From Tepidibacillus fermentans (GTDB taxonomy: Bacteria > Bacillota > Bacilli > Tepidibacillales > Tepidibacillaceae), in the NCBI RefSeq assembly GCF_004342885.1, contig NZ_SMAB01000007.1:62001-126000 (forward strand): a DNA stretch of 64,000 nucleotides, read 5' to 3'. The position numbers and the translations under genes are program-made. Shown here piece after piece: positions 29,273-38,051 of the stretch (position 1 is its first letter; every line of letters begins with the position of its first letter). Below the pieces are notes generated by a model that ran no database searches, was not told the DNA's origin, and worked only from the letters and a program-made list of their open reading frames with translations.

Positions 29273-30392
29273 TAAATTGTTAAATTGGATTTCAGGAAAT
29301 TTTGGTTTTACATTGATATCAATCTTAATTGGTCTTATAGTAGGGGCAGTTGTCTTGTCGATTGCTGGATTTAATCCAATTGAGGCTTATGGAGTCATGT
29401 TTAAAGGGGTTTTTAGTAAACCAAAATATATCGCTTATGCGATTATTTATGCTACCCCGTTAATCATAACGGGTCTTTCTGTTGCATTCGCCTTTCGAAC
29501 AGGGTTATTTAATATTGGTGCAGAAGGTCAATATATTATAGGGGCTTTAGTTGCAGCATTAACAGGTTATTTCTTAAAATTTCCACCTGTTATTCATGCG
29601 ATTTTAGTCATATTTGCTGCAGCTCTTGCCGCAGGATTGTGGGGAGGAATTGCAGGATTTCTCAAAGCTCGATTTGGTGTCCATGAAGTAATTGCTACCA
29701 TTATGCTGAACTGGATAGCATTGTATCTGAATAATTATGTTGTCATGCTTGAAGGGTTTAAACGTCCTCAAACGGAAGCATCTTATGAAGTTCATCAAAC
29801 TGCTAGTATTGGGTTGTTTGAAAACTGGAAAGTATCTGATGCAGGAAGAGAATGGCTTTCAAACTACCCATTCTTAGCAGATATGATGAGAGCTCCTGTC
29901 AATTTAGGTTTTATCATTGCCATCATATTAGCTTTATTGGTTTGGTTTATTCTTAATAAAACTACTTTAGGATATGAATTACGAGCAGTTGGCTTAAATA
30001 AAGACGCTGCTGAATATGGTGGAATCGGTGTGAAAAAGAGTATCACGATTTCGATGATTATCGCAGGAGCGCTTGCAGGGACAGCTGGAGCGATTCAAGT
30101 TCTTGGAGTTACAAAGAGTGTGGCCGTATTAGCAGCGATGGAAGGTTATGGCTTTAATGGTATTGCTGTTTCGTTAATTGGCAGTAATACACCATTCGGT
30201 AGCGTATTAGGAGGTCTATTGTTTGGAATTCTTCAATATGGAGGGCCTAAGATTCAATCTGCATTAGATGCGCCTTCTGAGGTTATTAATATTGTCATTG
30301 GAACCATTGTTTTCTTTATTGCGATACCAAAATTTATTAAATTGGTTTTAAGTTTTAGAAGGAAGAAAAGAGGTGAACAACATGCTAGCTAG
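29253..30392 (+). CDS. nucleoside ABC importer permease 1
   Basis: Integral membrane subunit of the BPD_transp_2 (LivH/RbsC-like) family, 379 residues with about 8-10 hydrophobic segments. Seen: FAFRTGLFNIGAEGQYIIGAL, FGVHEVIATIMLNWIALYL and GYELRAVGLNKDAAEYGGI, the family's cytoplasmic loop that meets the ATPase. GTG 29253 lies 8 bases after GGAGGGGG. Corresponds to NupP (YufP); overlaps the second permease by 11 bases. Confidence 0.92.
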   Translation: MDKNRNSKLLNWISGNFGFTLISILIGLIVGAVVLSIAGFNPIEAYGVMFKGVFSKPKYIAYAIIYATPLIITGLSVAFAFRTGLFNIGAEGQYIIGALVAALTGYFLKFPPVIHAILVIFAAALAAGLWGGIAGFLKARFGVHEVIATIMLNWIALYLNNYVVMLEGFKRPQTEASYEVHQTASIGLFENWKVSDAGREWLSNYPFLADMMRAPVNLGFIIAIILALLVWFILNKTTLGYELRAVGLNKDAAEYGGIGVKKSITISMIIAGALAGTAGAIQVLGVTKSVAVLAAMEGYGFNGIAVSLIGSNTPFGSVLGGLLFGILQYGGPKIQSALDAPSEVINIVIGTIVFFIAIPKFIKLVLSFRRKKRGEQHAS

Positions 30393-31314
30393 TATTGCGT
30401 TCATTATCGGTACAACCCTAATGTATTCTACCCCTCTAATCTATACGGCTTTAGGTGGAGTTATTTCCGAGAATTCGGGAGTTGTAAATATTGGATTAGA
30501 GGGAATGATGACTGTTGGCGCTTTCGTAGGAGCCACCGTTACTTACTTTTCAGGTAATCCTTGGGTAGGATTTTTGGCTGCAGGATTAGCTGGAGGATTG
30601 TTAGCTTTATTACATGCTATTGCTTCTGTAACCTTTGGAGCCGATCAAGTGGTATCTGGTATCGCGATTAACTTTTTAGGACCTGGTTTATCATTGTTTT
30701 TTAGTCGATTCTTTTTTGAAGGTTCAACAATGACAAAACCAATTCCACTAAACCAAATGATGCCAAGACCGTTTAATGGCGTATTTCCGAAAAACTCTTT
30801 TCTTGATCAAATTTTTAATCAATATGCCACCGTCTACTTGGCATTTGTTCTTGTTTTTATCGTATGGTATGTTTTATATTACACTCGATTTGGGCTACGT
30901 ATAAGAGCAGTTGGTGAACATCCAAAAGCAGCTGATACACTCGGTGTGAATGTTTTTAAAATTCGCTATATCGCTGTAATTTTGTCGGGTATTTTTGCTG
31001 GTTTTGGTGGAGCAGCAATGAGTATCGCAGTAGTTTCCAACTTTAGACCTACATTGATATCAGGTCAAGGTTTTATCGCATTAGCAGCTATGATTTTTGG
31101 CAAATGGAAACCTCAAGGGGCAATGTGGGCATCTTTATTATTTGGAGCTGCTCAAGGGTTAATCGTCTACCTTGGAAGCACAGCGATCAATATTTCTTCG
31201 CAAATTTTAGCAATGCTGCCATATATTTTAACATTAATTATTCTAACCGGATTTGTTGGCAAAGCAGTTGCACCCGCTGCCGATGGTATTCCTTATGAAA
31301 AAGGAGAAAGATAG
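30382..31314 (+). CDS. nucleoside ABC importer permease 2
   Basis: Second membrane subunit, 310 residues, related to NupQ. Seen: YTALGGVISENSGVVNIGLEGMM, GADQVVSGIAINFLGPGLSLF and GLRIRAVGEHPKAADTLGVN. ATG 30382 lies 5-6 bases after AGAGGTGA, within the end of permease 1. Last gene of the importer operon, closed by a strong terminator. Confidence 0.92.
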   Translation: MLASIAFIIGTTLMYSTPLIYTALGGVISENSGVVNIGLEGMMTVGAFVGATVTYFSGNPWVGFLAAGLAGGLLALLHAIASVTFGADQVVSGIAINFLGPGLSLFFSRFFFEGSTMTKPIPLNQMMPRPFNGVFPKNSFLDQIFNQYATVYLAFVLVFIVWYVLYYTRFGLRIRAVGEHPKAADTLGVNVFKIRYIAVILSGIFAGFGGAAMSIAVVSNFRPTLISGQGFIALAAMIFGKWKPQGAMWASLLFGAAQGLIVYLGSTAINISSQILAMLPYILTLIILTGFVGKAVAPAADGIPYEKGER

Positions 31315-31320
31315 GAGTTC

Positions 31321-31352
31321 GAGTCAGTTCCGAGATGGAACTGACTCTTTTT
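31321..31352 (+). terminator. terminator of the nucleoside importer operon
   Basis: Perfect 11-bp stem GAGTCAGTTCC (31321-31331) / GGAACTGACTC (31337-31347), GAGAT loop, TTTTT. Confidence 0.92.
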
Positions 31353-31434
31353 CATTTTTATCATTAAAAAATAAAGAATTGGGGAAAGATAATTTTAAAC
31401 AAATAACCAACTTTATGAAGAAAGAGGAATCAAC

Positions 31435-32160
31435 ATGAAAAGGCAAAAATTCATAATCCTACTTTCAATTCTTGCATTATTATCATCCGTATATGTTGTC
31501 GGAATAAATAACAGTTCCCAACCCACGTTCGGAAAAACAACCCTAGTAAGAGGTTCTCAGGGTGGAGATGTCTACGAATTACAAGGAAGACTGAAATTCC
31601 TTGGTTTTTACAAAGGAAATATTGATGGTAAGTTTGGTTGGGGAACCTATTGGGCTGTTCGCAATTTTCAATATAAGTTTGGGATGAAAGTAGATGGTGT
31701 GGTCGGAAGTAAAACCAAATACATGTTATGGAAGGCAACAAAAAACTGGCGTCCCAGTTATTCAGCAAAGAAAACGACACAACAAACATACTCAACTAGA
31801 GGATTTTCCGAAAATGATATTCGAATTATGTCAAATGCGGTTCATGGAGAAGCACGTGGGGAACCTTATGTCGGACAGGTAGCAGTTGCAGCTGTTATCT
31901 TGAATCGTATCAAAAATCCTGCATTTCCTAATACACCTAGTGGAGTTATTTTCGAACCCGGTGCTTTTACCGCTGTAGCGGATGGACAAATTTGGCTAAC
32001 TCCCAATAAGACAGCAAGAAAAGCTGTTTTGGATGCAATAGCAGGCTGGGATCCTAGTGGTGGAGCCATTTACTACTTTAATCCTGCTACAGCAACATCA
32101 CCATGGATTTGGTCTAGGCCGCAAATTAAAAGAATTGGTAACCACATCTTTTGTCGGTAA
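31435..32160 (+). CDS. sleB: spore cortex-lytic enzyme SleB-like
   Basis: Germination-specific cortex peptidoglycan hydrolase (lytic transglycosylase). 241 residues. Seen: N-terminal hydrophobic signal (about 5-23), a peptidoglycan-binding domain type 1 (about 38-98, LQGRLKFLGFYKGNIDGKFG), a Thr/Gln-rich linker, and a Hydrolase_2 domain with HGEARGEPYVGQVAVAAVILNR including the likely catalytic Glu139, ending in HIFCR. The usual partner gene ypeB does not follow; a small zinc-ribbon ORF does. ATG 31435 follows GAAAGAGGA. Confidence 0.9.
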   Translation: MKRQKFIILLSILALLSSVYVVGINNSSQPTFGKTTLVRGSQGGDVYELQGRLKFLGFYKGNIDGKFGWGTYWAVRNFQYKFGMKVDGVVGSKTKYMLWKATKNWRPSYSAKKTTQQTYSTRGFSENDIRIMSNAVHGEARGEPYVGQVAVAAVILNRIKNPAFPNTPSGVIFEPGAFTAVADGQIWLTPNKTARKAVLDAIAGWDPSGGAIYYFNPATATSPWIWSRPQIKRIGNHIFCR

Positions 32161-32193
32161 TTTTTGAAGAAATAAAAAAATGAGGTGAATCTC

Positions 32194-32337
32194 ATGTGGA
32201 AGTGTAAATATTGCGGAAGCTCAAAAGGAATGTACTATAAGGATGGTCAACTAGAAGGAATGCTTTGTTTAGATCCAGAATGTGGACGGTTTAATGAACG
32301 AGAAGAAAATGACGAAATTTATGACAGTGACCTATAA
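32194..32337 (+). CDS. 47-residue protein with zinc-ribbon-like cysteines
   Basis: Short gene, ATG 32194 to TAA 32335-32337, with TGAGGTGAATCTC ahead of it, a good ribosome-binding site. Cysteines at 4, 7, 25 and 30 (CKYC ... CLDPEC) suggest a zinc ribbon, and the C terminus is acidic. It starts 33 bases after sleB and ends at a terminator, so it may be cotranscribed with sleB. Function unknown; I recognise no family. Confidence 0.65.
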   Translation: MWKCKYCGSSKGMYYKDGQLEGMLCLDPECGRFNEREENDEIYDSDL

Positions 32338-32355
32338 AACAATTTTTAAAAGTGT

Positions 32356-32384
32356 AAAAGGGGAGGTAAAACCTCCTTTTTTAA
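32356..32384 (+). terminator. terminator after sleB and the zinc-ribbon ORF
   Basis: GGAGGT (32362-32367) with ACCTCC (32371-32376), stem extendable by G-U and A-T pairs at its base, then six T. Confidence 0.75.
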
Positions 32385-32438
32385 TGAGAACAAAAAGTGG
32401 TAAACTATGGATATCAAAAATGAAGGGAATGAAGGATA

Positions 32439-33725
32439 TTGATATTAGATCAATTCTTAAAAGAAGAAATAAATTCAATCCAAGTTCATCAATTGAAAAC
32501 ACATAAATATAAAACCAACACCATTGTTGTCAATATTGTCACAGACCTTACAGAGGAAAATGTAACAAAGGTCGCTCTACTACCGTACATCTTAAAAAGA
32601 GGGAGTAAACAATTTCCTACGTTAAAACAAATTCAAGAAAAACTTGATCACTTGTATGGTGCTAGATTGGATGCTTTTGTTTTTAAAAGAGGTGAAAGAC
32701 AAATTGTCCAATTTAGTTGTGAAGTAGCAAATGAAAAATATTTAAATGAAAATGGATCATTATTAAGTAAGGCAATTCACCTATTAGGGAATTTAATAAC
32801 ACAACCTTTCGTTGTTGATCAAGGATTTCATTTAGAAATTTTTGAGAGCGAGAAAGAATTATTAGCACAACGGATAAAAAGTATTCTAGATGATAAAATT
32901 CAATATGCTGAGCAAAAGATGATTGAAAATATGTGCAAGGATGAACCGTATCGTTTACCAGCTGATGGTCGAATTGAAGATTTAGATCAGATCACAAAAG
33001 AAAATCTTTATCAATTTTATCATAATTGGATCACTACATCGCGTATCGATTTTTTTATTATTGGAAATTATGATGAATCGATCGTTCATTCTGCCATTTC
33101 AAAGTTTTTTTTGCTACCAAAACGTCAGGTGAATCCATTAGCAAGAGTGATGGTTGATATTCCGATAAAAGAGGAAAAGATCGCCATTGAAGAATTAGAT
33201 GTTAAGCAAGGTAAATTAAACATAGGGTTAAGAACTTATACGACAATGCAAGATGAAGATTATATTCCTATGTTAGTTTTTAATGGGGTTTTAGGTGGTT
33301 TTGCTCATTCTAAATTATTTGTGAATGTACGTGAAAAAAGTAGCTTAGCATATTACGTGGCATCGAGATTAGATAGTCATAAAGGAATTATGACAATACA
33401 AAGTGGAATTGAAATTCAAAATTATGATAAAACGGTTGAAATCATCAAAGAACAAATTCAATTAATGAAAGAAGGAAAAATAACCGACCAAGAGATGGAT
33501 CAGACGAAAGCGATATTATCTAACCAATTAAAGGAAATGTTGGATCGACCAAGACAGCTTATTGATTTTGCATATCAAGGTATTTTAAGCGGAACACCAA
33601 GAATATTATCGCAAATGATCGAACAAATCAAGAATGTGACGATCGATGATCTTGTTCGTGTAGGGCAAAAAGTAAAAATTGATACAATCTATTTTTTACG
33701 GGATCACGTAAAGGAGGAAGCCTAA
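32439..33725 (+). CDS. ymfF: M16-family protein YmfF (inactive-type subunit)
   Basis: 428-residue pitrilysin-fold protein lacking the HxxEH zinc motif: the equivalent region reads LLPYILKRGS. Seen: KYKTNTIVVNI at the N terminus, LDHLYGARLDAFVFKRGERQ, and FVNVREKSSLAYYVASRLD in the second half. Such subunits pair with an active partner, here ymfH directly downstream with no gap. The start is uncertain: TTG 32439 is the only standard codon after the in-frame stop at 32430 and lies close to AAGGA. Confidence 0.88.
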   Translation: MILDQFLKEEINSIQVHQLKTHKYKTNTIVVNIVTDLTEENVTKVALLPYILKRGSKQFPTLKQIQEKLDHLYGARLDAFVFKRGERQIVQFSCEVANEKYLNENGSLLSKAIHLLGNLITQPFVVDQGFHLEIFESEKELLAQRIKSILDDKIQYAEQKMIENMCKDEPYRLPADGRIEDLDQITKENLYQFYHNWITTSRIDFFIIGNYDESIVHSAISKFFLLPKRQVNPLARVMVDIPIKEEKIAIEELDVKQGKLNIGLRTYTTMQDEDYIPMLVFNGVLGGFAHSKLFVNVREKSSLAYYVASRLDSHKGIMTIQSGIEIQNYDKTVEIIKEQIQLMKEGKITDQEMDQTKAILSNQLKEMLDRPRQLIDFAYQGILSGTPRILSQMIEQIKNVTIDDLVRVGQKVKIDTIYFLRDHVKEEA

Positions 33726-34991
33726 ATGGAAAAAGTTATGTTTGAACAATTAGATGAAACGTTATTTATGGATCAATTAGATAACGGTTTGCAAGTTTAT
33801 ATTTTACCAAAAAAAGGGTTTCAAAAAACGTATGCAACCTTTACGACCCGATATGGATCCATTGATCGAGAATTTAGGGTGAATGGTCAATTGGTAAAAG
33901 TGCCAGATGGGATCGCCCACTTTCTTGAACATAAAATGTTTGAAGAAGAAGAAGGGGATATTTTTAATACATTTGCCATACAAGGAGCACAAACGAATGC
34001 ATTCACGAGTTTTGATCGAACGACGTATTTATTTTCTAGCACCGAAAATATTGAAAAAAACCTTGAAACATTGTTAAATTTTGTTCAGCACCCTTATTTC
34101 ACTGATGAGAATGTAGAGAAGGAAAAAGGAATTATCGCTCAAGAAATTCGGATGTATGATGATAATCCAGATTGGCGCTTGTATTATGGCTTACTTCGAG
34201 CCTTATACCAACAACATCCGATCCGTATTGATATTGCTGGTACAGTCGAATCGATTTATCAAATTACAAAGGAACAGTTATATACTTGTTATGAGACTTT
34301 TTATCATCCAAGTAATATGGTTTTATTTATTGTGGGTGGTGTAGAACCGAATACGATAATCAATCTCATAAAAAAGAATCAGTCAAGTAAACAATTCAAA
34401 CCATCACCTACTATTGAACGGATATATCCAAAAGAACCAGAAACCATTTATCAATCTCTGAATGAAATTCATTTATCGGTAGCGATGCCAAAAGTCCTTA
34501 TGGGTTTTAAACATGATGATCTTGGGTTAAAAGGAAAAGAATTTATCAAAGCTGAACTTAAAATGCAATTATTGCTGGAATTACTTTTTGGCAAAGGAAC
34601 AGATGTTTATAGCAAATTAATGAATCAAGGATTAATCGATGAAGATTTTGGCTTTGAATTTCAAATTGAACAAAATTACGCTTTTTCGTTAATTGGTGGA
34701 AATTCAAAAGATCCAACGAAATTAGTTGATCAGATCAAAGATGTGATTTCAAATACAAAAGAATTGGATGAACAATTTTTCCAAAGAAGCAAGAAAAAGA
34801 AAATAGGAGACTTTTTAAGGAAGCTAAATGTATCTGAATTTATTGCAAATCAATTTACTCGCTATCTATTTAATGACGCTAATCTTTTCGATATTTTGCC
34901 TGTACTTGAAGGATTCACTGTTGATGATGTAAATAGGACTTTACAGCAGCTTAAAGAGAAGAATATGGCTGTAACAGTGGTTCTTCCATAA
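33726..34991 (+). CDS. ymfH: M16-family zinc peptidase YmfH
   Basis: 421-residue active partner of YmfF. Seen: inverted zinc motif H65-F-L-E68-H69 in AHFLEHKMFEEEEGD, downstream EKGIIAQEIRMYDDNPDWR with the third ligand glutamate, and the C-terminal M16 half. ATG 33726 directly follows the ymfF stop, behind AAGGAGGAAG. In B. subtilis ymfF and ymfH are adjacent genes before ymfI. Substrate unknown. Confidence 0.92.
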   Translation: MEKVMFEQLDETLFMDQLDNGLQVYILPKKGFQKTYATFTTRYGSIDREFRVNGQLVKVPDGIAHFLEHKMFEEEEGDIFNTFAIQGAQTNAFTSFDRTTYLFSSTENIEKNLETLLNFVQHPYFTDENVEKEKGIIAQEIRMYDDNPDWRLYYGLLRALYQQHPIRIDIAGTVESIYQITKEQLYTCYETFYHPSNMVLFIVGGVEPNTIINLIKKNQSSKQFKPSPTIERIYPKEPETIYQSLNEIHLSVAMPKVLMGFKHDDLGLKGKEFIKAELKMQLLLELLFGKGTDVYSKLMNQGLIDEDFGFEFQIEQNYAFSLIGGNSKDPTKLVDQIKDVISNTKELDEQFFQRSKKKKIGDFLRKLNVSEFIANQFTRYLFNDANLFDILPVLEGFTVDDVNRTLQQLKEKNMAVTVVLP

Positions 34992-35047
34992 ATGTAAGGG
35001 CTTGGTGTAATACCAGCTCCGCTTAATTTTTAGGAATGGGGATATGT

Positions 35048-35773
35048 ATGAAACAATTGGCTTTAATTACTGGTGCATCGAGCACAATTGGTATCGCAAT
35101 TGCAAAGGTCTTAGCGGAAAATGGAACACCTCTAATCCTTCATTATTACCGAAATAAAAAAAGAATCGATGATTTAAGAAGAGAATTTCCTGAAAACGAT
35201 TTTTGGGCATTTACAGAGGATTTATCCACAATAGAAGGAATAGAGAATCTTTTTTTTCAAATTAAAAAAATTGGTATACACCCTACGATTTTAATTAACA
35301 ATGTGGGCATACCTCATTATGGTTTAATCCAAGATGTCACTTTTACAGAATATCAAAAAATAATGAATCTAATGGTTATGAGCACTTTTTTTTGTTCTCA
35401 AAAAGCAATTTCGAATATGCTTTCGCAAAAATTTGGCCGAATTATTAACATTTCGTCGATTTGGGGGCAAGTTGGTGCAGCGAATGAGGTTTTATATTCG
35501 ATGGCAAAGGGAGCAATTGATACGTTTACAAAAGCTTTAGCCAAAGAATTAGCTCCTTCTGGTATTACTGTAAATGCAATTGCTCCCGGCATCGTATTAT
35601 CACCGATGATGGAAGATTTTTCGAAAGAAGAATTAGAAATCATGAAAAATGAAATACCTATGAATCGTTTTGCACAACCAGAAGAAATCGCTTATCTCGT
35701 TCTTCATCTTTTACGACCAGAATCTTCATATATCACTGGCCAAATCATCCGAATGGATGGTGGATGGTATTAA
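35048..35773 (+). CDS. ymfI: short-chain dehydrogenase/reductase YmfI (FabG-like)
   Basis: 241-residue SDR. Seen: cofactor motif TGASSTIGIAIA near the N terminus, INNVG, the catalytic ISS ... YSMAK triad, and KALAKELAPSGITVNAIAPG. The C terminus GQIIRMDGGWY is typical. An upstream ATG at 35036 abuts its own AGGA; ATG 35048 fits both spacing and family N terminus. Position after ymfH matches ymfI. Substrate is not predictable from sequence. Confidence 0.92.
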   Translation: MKQLALITGASSTIGIAIAKVLAENGTPLILHYYRNKKRIDDLRREFPENDFWAFTEDLSTIEGIENLFFQIKKIGIHPTILINNVGIPHYGLIQDVTFTEYQKIMNLMVMSTFFCSQKAISNMLSQKFGRIINISSIWGQVGAANEVLYSMAKGAIDTFTKALAKELAPSGITVNAIAPGIVLSPMMEDFSKEELEIMKNEIPMNRFAQPEEIAYLVLHLLRPESSYITGQIIRMDGGWY

Positions 35774-35798
35774 AATGTATTATTCATTTGATTTTCAT

Positions 35799-35828
35799 GA
35801 ATAATCGCATTCAATTTAATGCATATTA
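35799..35828 (+). promoter_or_regulatory. sigma-G-like promoter of ymfJ
   Basis: GAATA (35799-35803), 18-base spacer, CATATTA (35822-35828), which fits the forespore sigma-G pattern GnATR ... CATnnTA. It lies alone in front of ymfJ. Confidence 0.4.
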
Positions 35829-35876
35829 AAGAATGAACGGAAATCTCCGTAGTAAAATAAAAAGGGGGACTAGAAA

Positions 35877-36125
35877 ATGTCTGTTCTCGACAACTTCCAA
35901 AATTGGAAACAATTTCTTAATGAACGAGTAGATCAAGCTCAAGGCATGGGATTAGATAATGATACCATCTCCAACTTGGCATATCAAATTGGAGATTATT
36001 TAGCAAAACAAGTGGACCCCAAAAATGAAGAAGAACGACTTCTTAAAGACCTTTGGGATCACAGTAACGAAGAACAACAAAAGGTACTTGCGCAAATTAT
36101 GGTTCAGCTTGTTGACAAAAAATAA
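35877..36125 (+). CDS. ymfJ: DUF3243 protein YmfJ
   Basis: 82-residue acidic helical protein of the DUF3243 family, function unknown. Seen: MSVLDNFQNWKQFLNERV and GDYLAKQVDPKNEEERLLKDLW, which mark the family. ATG 35877 follows AAGGGGGAC. Monocistronic, between ymfI and ymfK, with a forespore-type promoter candidate and its own terminator, so a role in spores is plausible. Confidence 0.88.
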   Translation: MSVLDNFQNWKQFLNERVDQAQGMGLDNDTISNLAYQIGDYLAKQVDPKNEEERLLKDLWDHSNEEQQKVLAQIMVQLVDKK

Positions 36126-36135
36126 GTTGTTCAGA

Positions 36136-36163
36136 AAAATGCCCCTAATAAAGGGGCATTTTC
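36136..36163 (+). terminator. ymfJ terminator
   Basis: AAAATGCCCCT (36136-36146) with AGGGGCATTTT (36152-36162), AATAA loop. Confidence 0.88.
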
Positions 36164-36244
36164 GCTATCATTATTTGATTCATTTATAGTATACTATTTT
36201 TTATAAGAACTCTATTTAAAGAATTACTTATGGGGAGAGGTTTT

Positions 36245-37027
36245 ATGATTTCTCAGGAGGCTCAGCCTTGGTATTTAGAATATAAGATACATAAGAACCG
36301 TCCTGGATTGTTAGGGGATATTTCTTCGATGCTTGGTTTAATGAATGTCAATATTATGGCCATAAATGGTGTAGACCTACAAAAAAGAGGTATGATCTTG
36401 CATACTAATGACATGGAAAAAATTGAACTAATTGGGAAAGTTTTGAAAGATGTGCCTGATATCACCTTAACCGCATTTCGTCCCCCTACGATTTTAGATC
36501 GTTTAGCTGTACGTCATGGAAAATATATTGATCGTGATTTATATGATAAAAAAACTTTTCGTTTTATACGGGAAGAAATTGGTTTACTCGTTGATTTTCT
36601 CAGTGAAATATTTCAAAATACCGGTCATCAATTAATTGGAATTCGAGGAATGCCTAGGGTAGGAAAAACAGAATCGATTGTTGCTGGAAGTGTATCTGCC
36701 AATAAAAAATGGATATTAGTTTCTTCTACTTTACTTAGGCAAACAATTAGAAGTCAATTGGTTGATGATGAGCTAGATCCAGATAACATTTTTATTATCG
36801 ATGGTATTGTATCTACACTTCGAGCCAATGATATACATCGTAATTTAATTCGCGAAATTTTACGAATGCCTTCTACAAAAGTCATTGAACACCCAGATAT
36901 TTTTATAAGGGAGACAGAATATGAACTCGATGATTTTGATTATATTATTGAACTAAGGAATGATCCGAATGAAGAAATCACTTATGATTTAATTAATACA
37001 AGTTTTAGTTCTTTTGACATTAGTTAA
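36245..37027 (+). CDS. ymfK: DUF3388 protein YmfK
   Basis: 260-residue protein of the DUF3388 family. Seen: an ACT-like N-terminal domain (about 10-80, KIHKNRPGLLGDISSMLGLMNV), then a domain with a P-loop-like GMPRVGKTES (135-143) and FIIDG resembling Walker B. The combination suggests an amino-acid-sensing or nucleotide-binding regulator, but no activity is known. ATG 36245 follows GGGGAGAGG; an ATG at 36230 overlaps that site. It is followed 21 bases later by ymfM. Confidence 0.88.
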   Translation: MISQEAQPWYLEYKIHKNRPGLLGDISSMLGLMNVNIMAINGVDLQKRGMILHTNDMEKIELIGKVLKDVPDITLTAFRPPTILDRLAVRHGKYIDRDLYDKKTFRFIREEIGLLVDFLSEIFQNTGHQLIGIRGMPRVGKTESIVAGSVSANKKWILVSSTLLRQTIRSQLVDDELDPDNIFIIDGIVSTLRANDIHRNLIREILRMPSTKVIEHPDIFIRETEYELDDFDYIIELRNDPNEEITYDLINTSFSSFDIS

Positions 37028-37048
37028 AAATCAGGAGGTGGATTGCAT

Positions 37049-37924
37049 TTGGCTGAAGAATTAGGACAGTTATTCCGTGAGCTTAGATTGAAAAAAGGTT
37101 ATTCAATTGAAGATATCCAGGAAATTACAAAAATTAGATCTAGATATATTGAAGCGATCGAACAAGGAAAACTAGAAGATCTACCAGGACATTTTTATGC
37201 AAAGGCATTTATTAAAAGTTATGGTGAAATGGTTGGTTTAGATCCTGAACTTATTGAACAATATCAAAATTTGATACCTGATCCAGACCTTAAGGAATTA
37301 CCATCTAGAACTGCTCATTCTTTAGCAAAGCCTCCGTCTAAAGTGGGGAAGTATCTTAAACTTTCTACAATTTATGTATTCATTGGTATTGTATTACTTC
37401 TGATTTATATGTTGATTGTTTCTATGGCGTCAGACCAGCCTAAGGAATCAAAAGGAGACCTTGAAAGAACCAGATTAGAAACGACGGAAAAACCAACTCA
37501 AAAACCGAATACTTTGGTGAATCCGCCAACTACCCAAAAGCAAACGACAGAAGAACCAAGCGAACAACAACCAGTGAATCTAGGTATTGAAGTAACAAAG
37601 ACAAGTACAACCTCATATAAGAATCGGTCGAAAGATATTTATGAAGTAGTAAGTACTCAGAATCAAGATATATTCATTCAATTGAGTTTTAATGACAGTT
37701 GCTGGTTTGAGATTCGTAAAGGTGGCCCTCGCGGAAAATTAATTGTTATGGATACATTAGGAAAAGGTCAAGTTACGGATAAAATTAAATTAGAAGACCA
37801 AGAACTGTGGATTCATTTAGGAAATGCTGCTGGTGTTCAACTCAATGTCAACGATAATAAAGTTACAATAGCAAATGAACCAGGTCCTAAATATATTTCG
37901 ATCCAAAAGAAAAAAGCCCAATAA
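37049..37924 (+). CDS. ymfM: RodZ-like membrane protein YmfM
   Basis: 291-residue bitopic protein. Seen: N-terminal RodZ-type helix-turn-helix (LGQLFRELRLKKGYSIEDIQEITKIR, about 5-70), one transmembrane helix near 107-128 (IYVFIGIVLLLIYMLIV), a Thr/Pro/Gln-rich linker and a C-terminal DUF4115-like beta domain (FNDSCWFEIRKGG). RodZ links MreB to the cell-wall machinery. TTG 37049 has 10-base spacing from AGGAGG; TTG 37043 is only four bases beyond that AGGAGG. Confidence 0.9.
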   Translation: MAEELGQLFRELRLKKGYSIEDIQEITKIRSRYIEAIEQGKLEDLPGHFYAKAFIKSYGEMVGLDPELIEQYQNLIPDPDLKELPSRTAHSLAKPPSKVGKYLKLSTIYVFIGIVLLLIYMLIVSMASDQPKESKGDLERTRLETTEKPTQKPNTLVNPPTTQKQTTEEPSEQQPVNLGIEVTKTSTTSYKNRSKDIYEVVSTQNQDIFIQLSFNDSCWFEIRKGGPRGKLIVMDTLGKGQVTDKIKLEDQELWIHLGNAAGVQLNVNDNKVTIANEPGPKYISIQKKKAQ

Positions 37925-37938
37925 CTGATGTTAACATT

Positions 37939-37968
37939 AGGCTTCATGTTTTTTGTGAAGCCTTTTTT
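37939..37968 (+). terminator. ymfM terminator
   Basis: AGGCTTCA (37939-37946) with TGAAGCCT (37956-37963), nine-base loop, then TTTTT. Confidence 0.85.
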
Positions 37969-37976
37969 CCTTTCTT

Positions 37977-38005
37977 TTGACTACGATTTGGACTTGTATT
38001 ATACT
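37977..38005 (+). promoter_or_regulatory. sigma-A promoter of rimO-pgsA
   Basis: TTGACT (37977-37982), 17-base spacer, TATACT (38000-38005). It begins just after the ymfM terminator, so rimO opens a new transcription unit. Confidence 0.75.
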
Positions 38006-38051
38006 GATGAAGAATTAAAGGGTATTGTATGTAGAAAGAGTGGTGGTAAAT

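Noticed and set aside
34996-35032. Weak hairpin after ymfH (TTGGT with ACCAG-type pairing)
   Set aside because: Short, imperfect stem and poor T tract; may be a weak terminator but not supported.
36190-36195. TATACT before ymfK
   Set aside because: No -35 element at a suitable distance; TTGATT at 36175 is only nine bases away.
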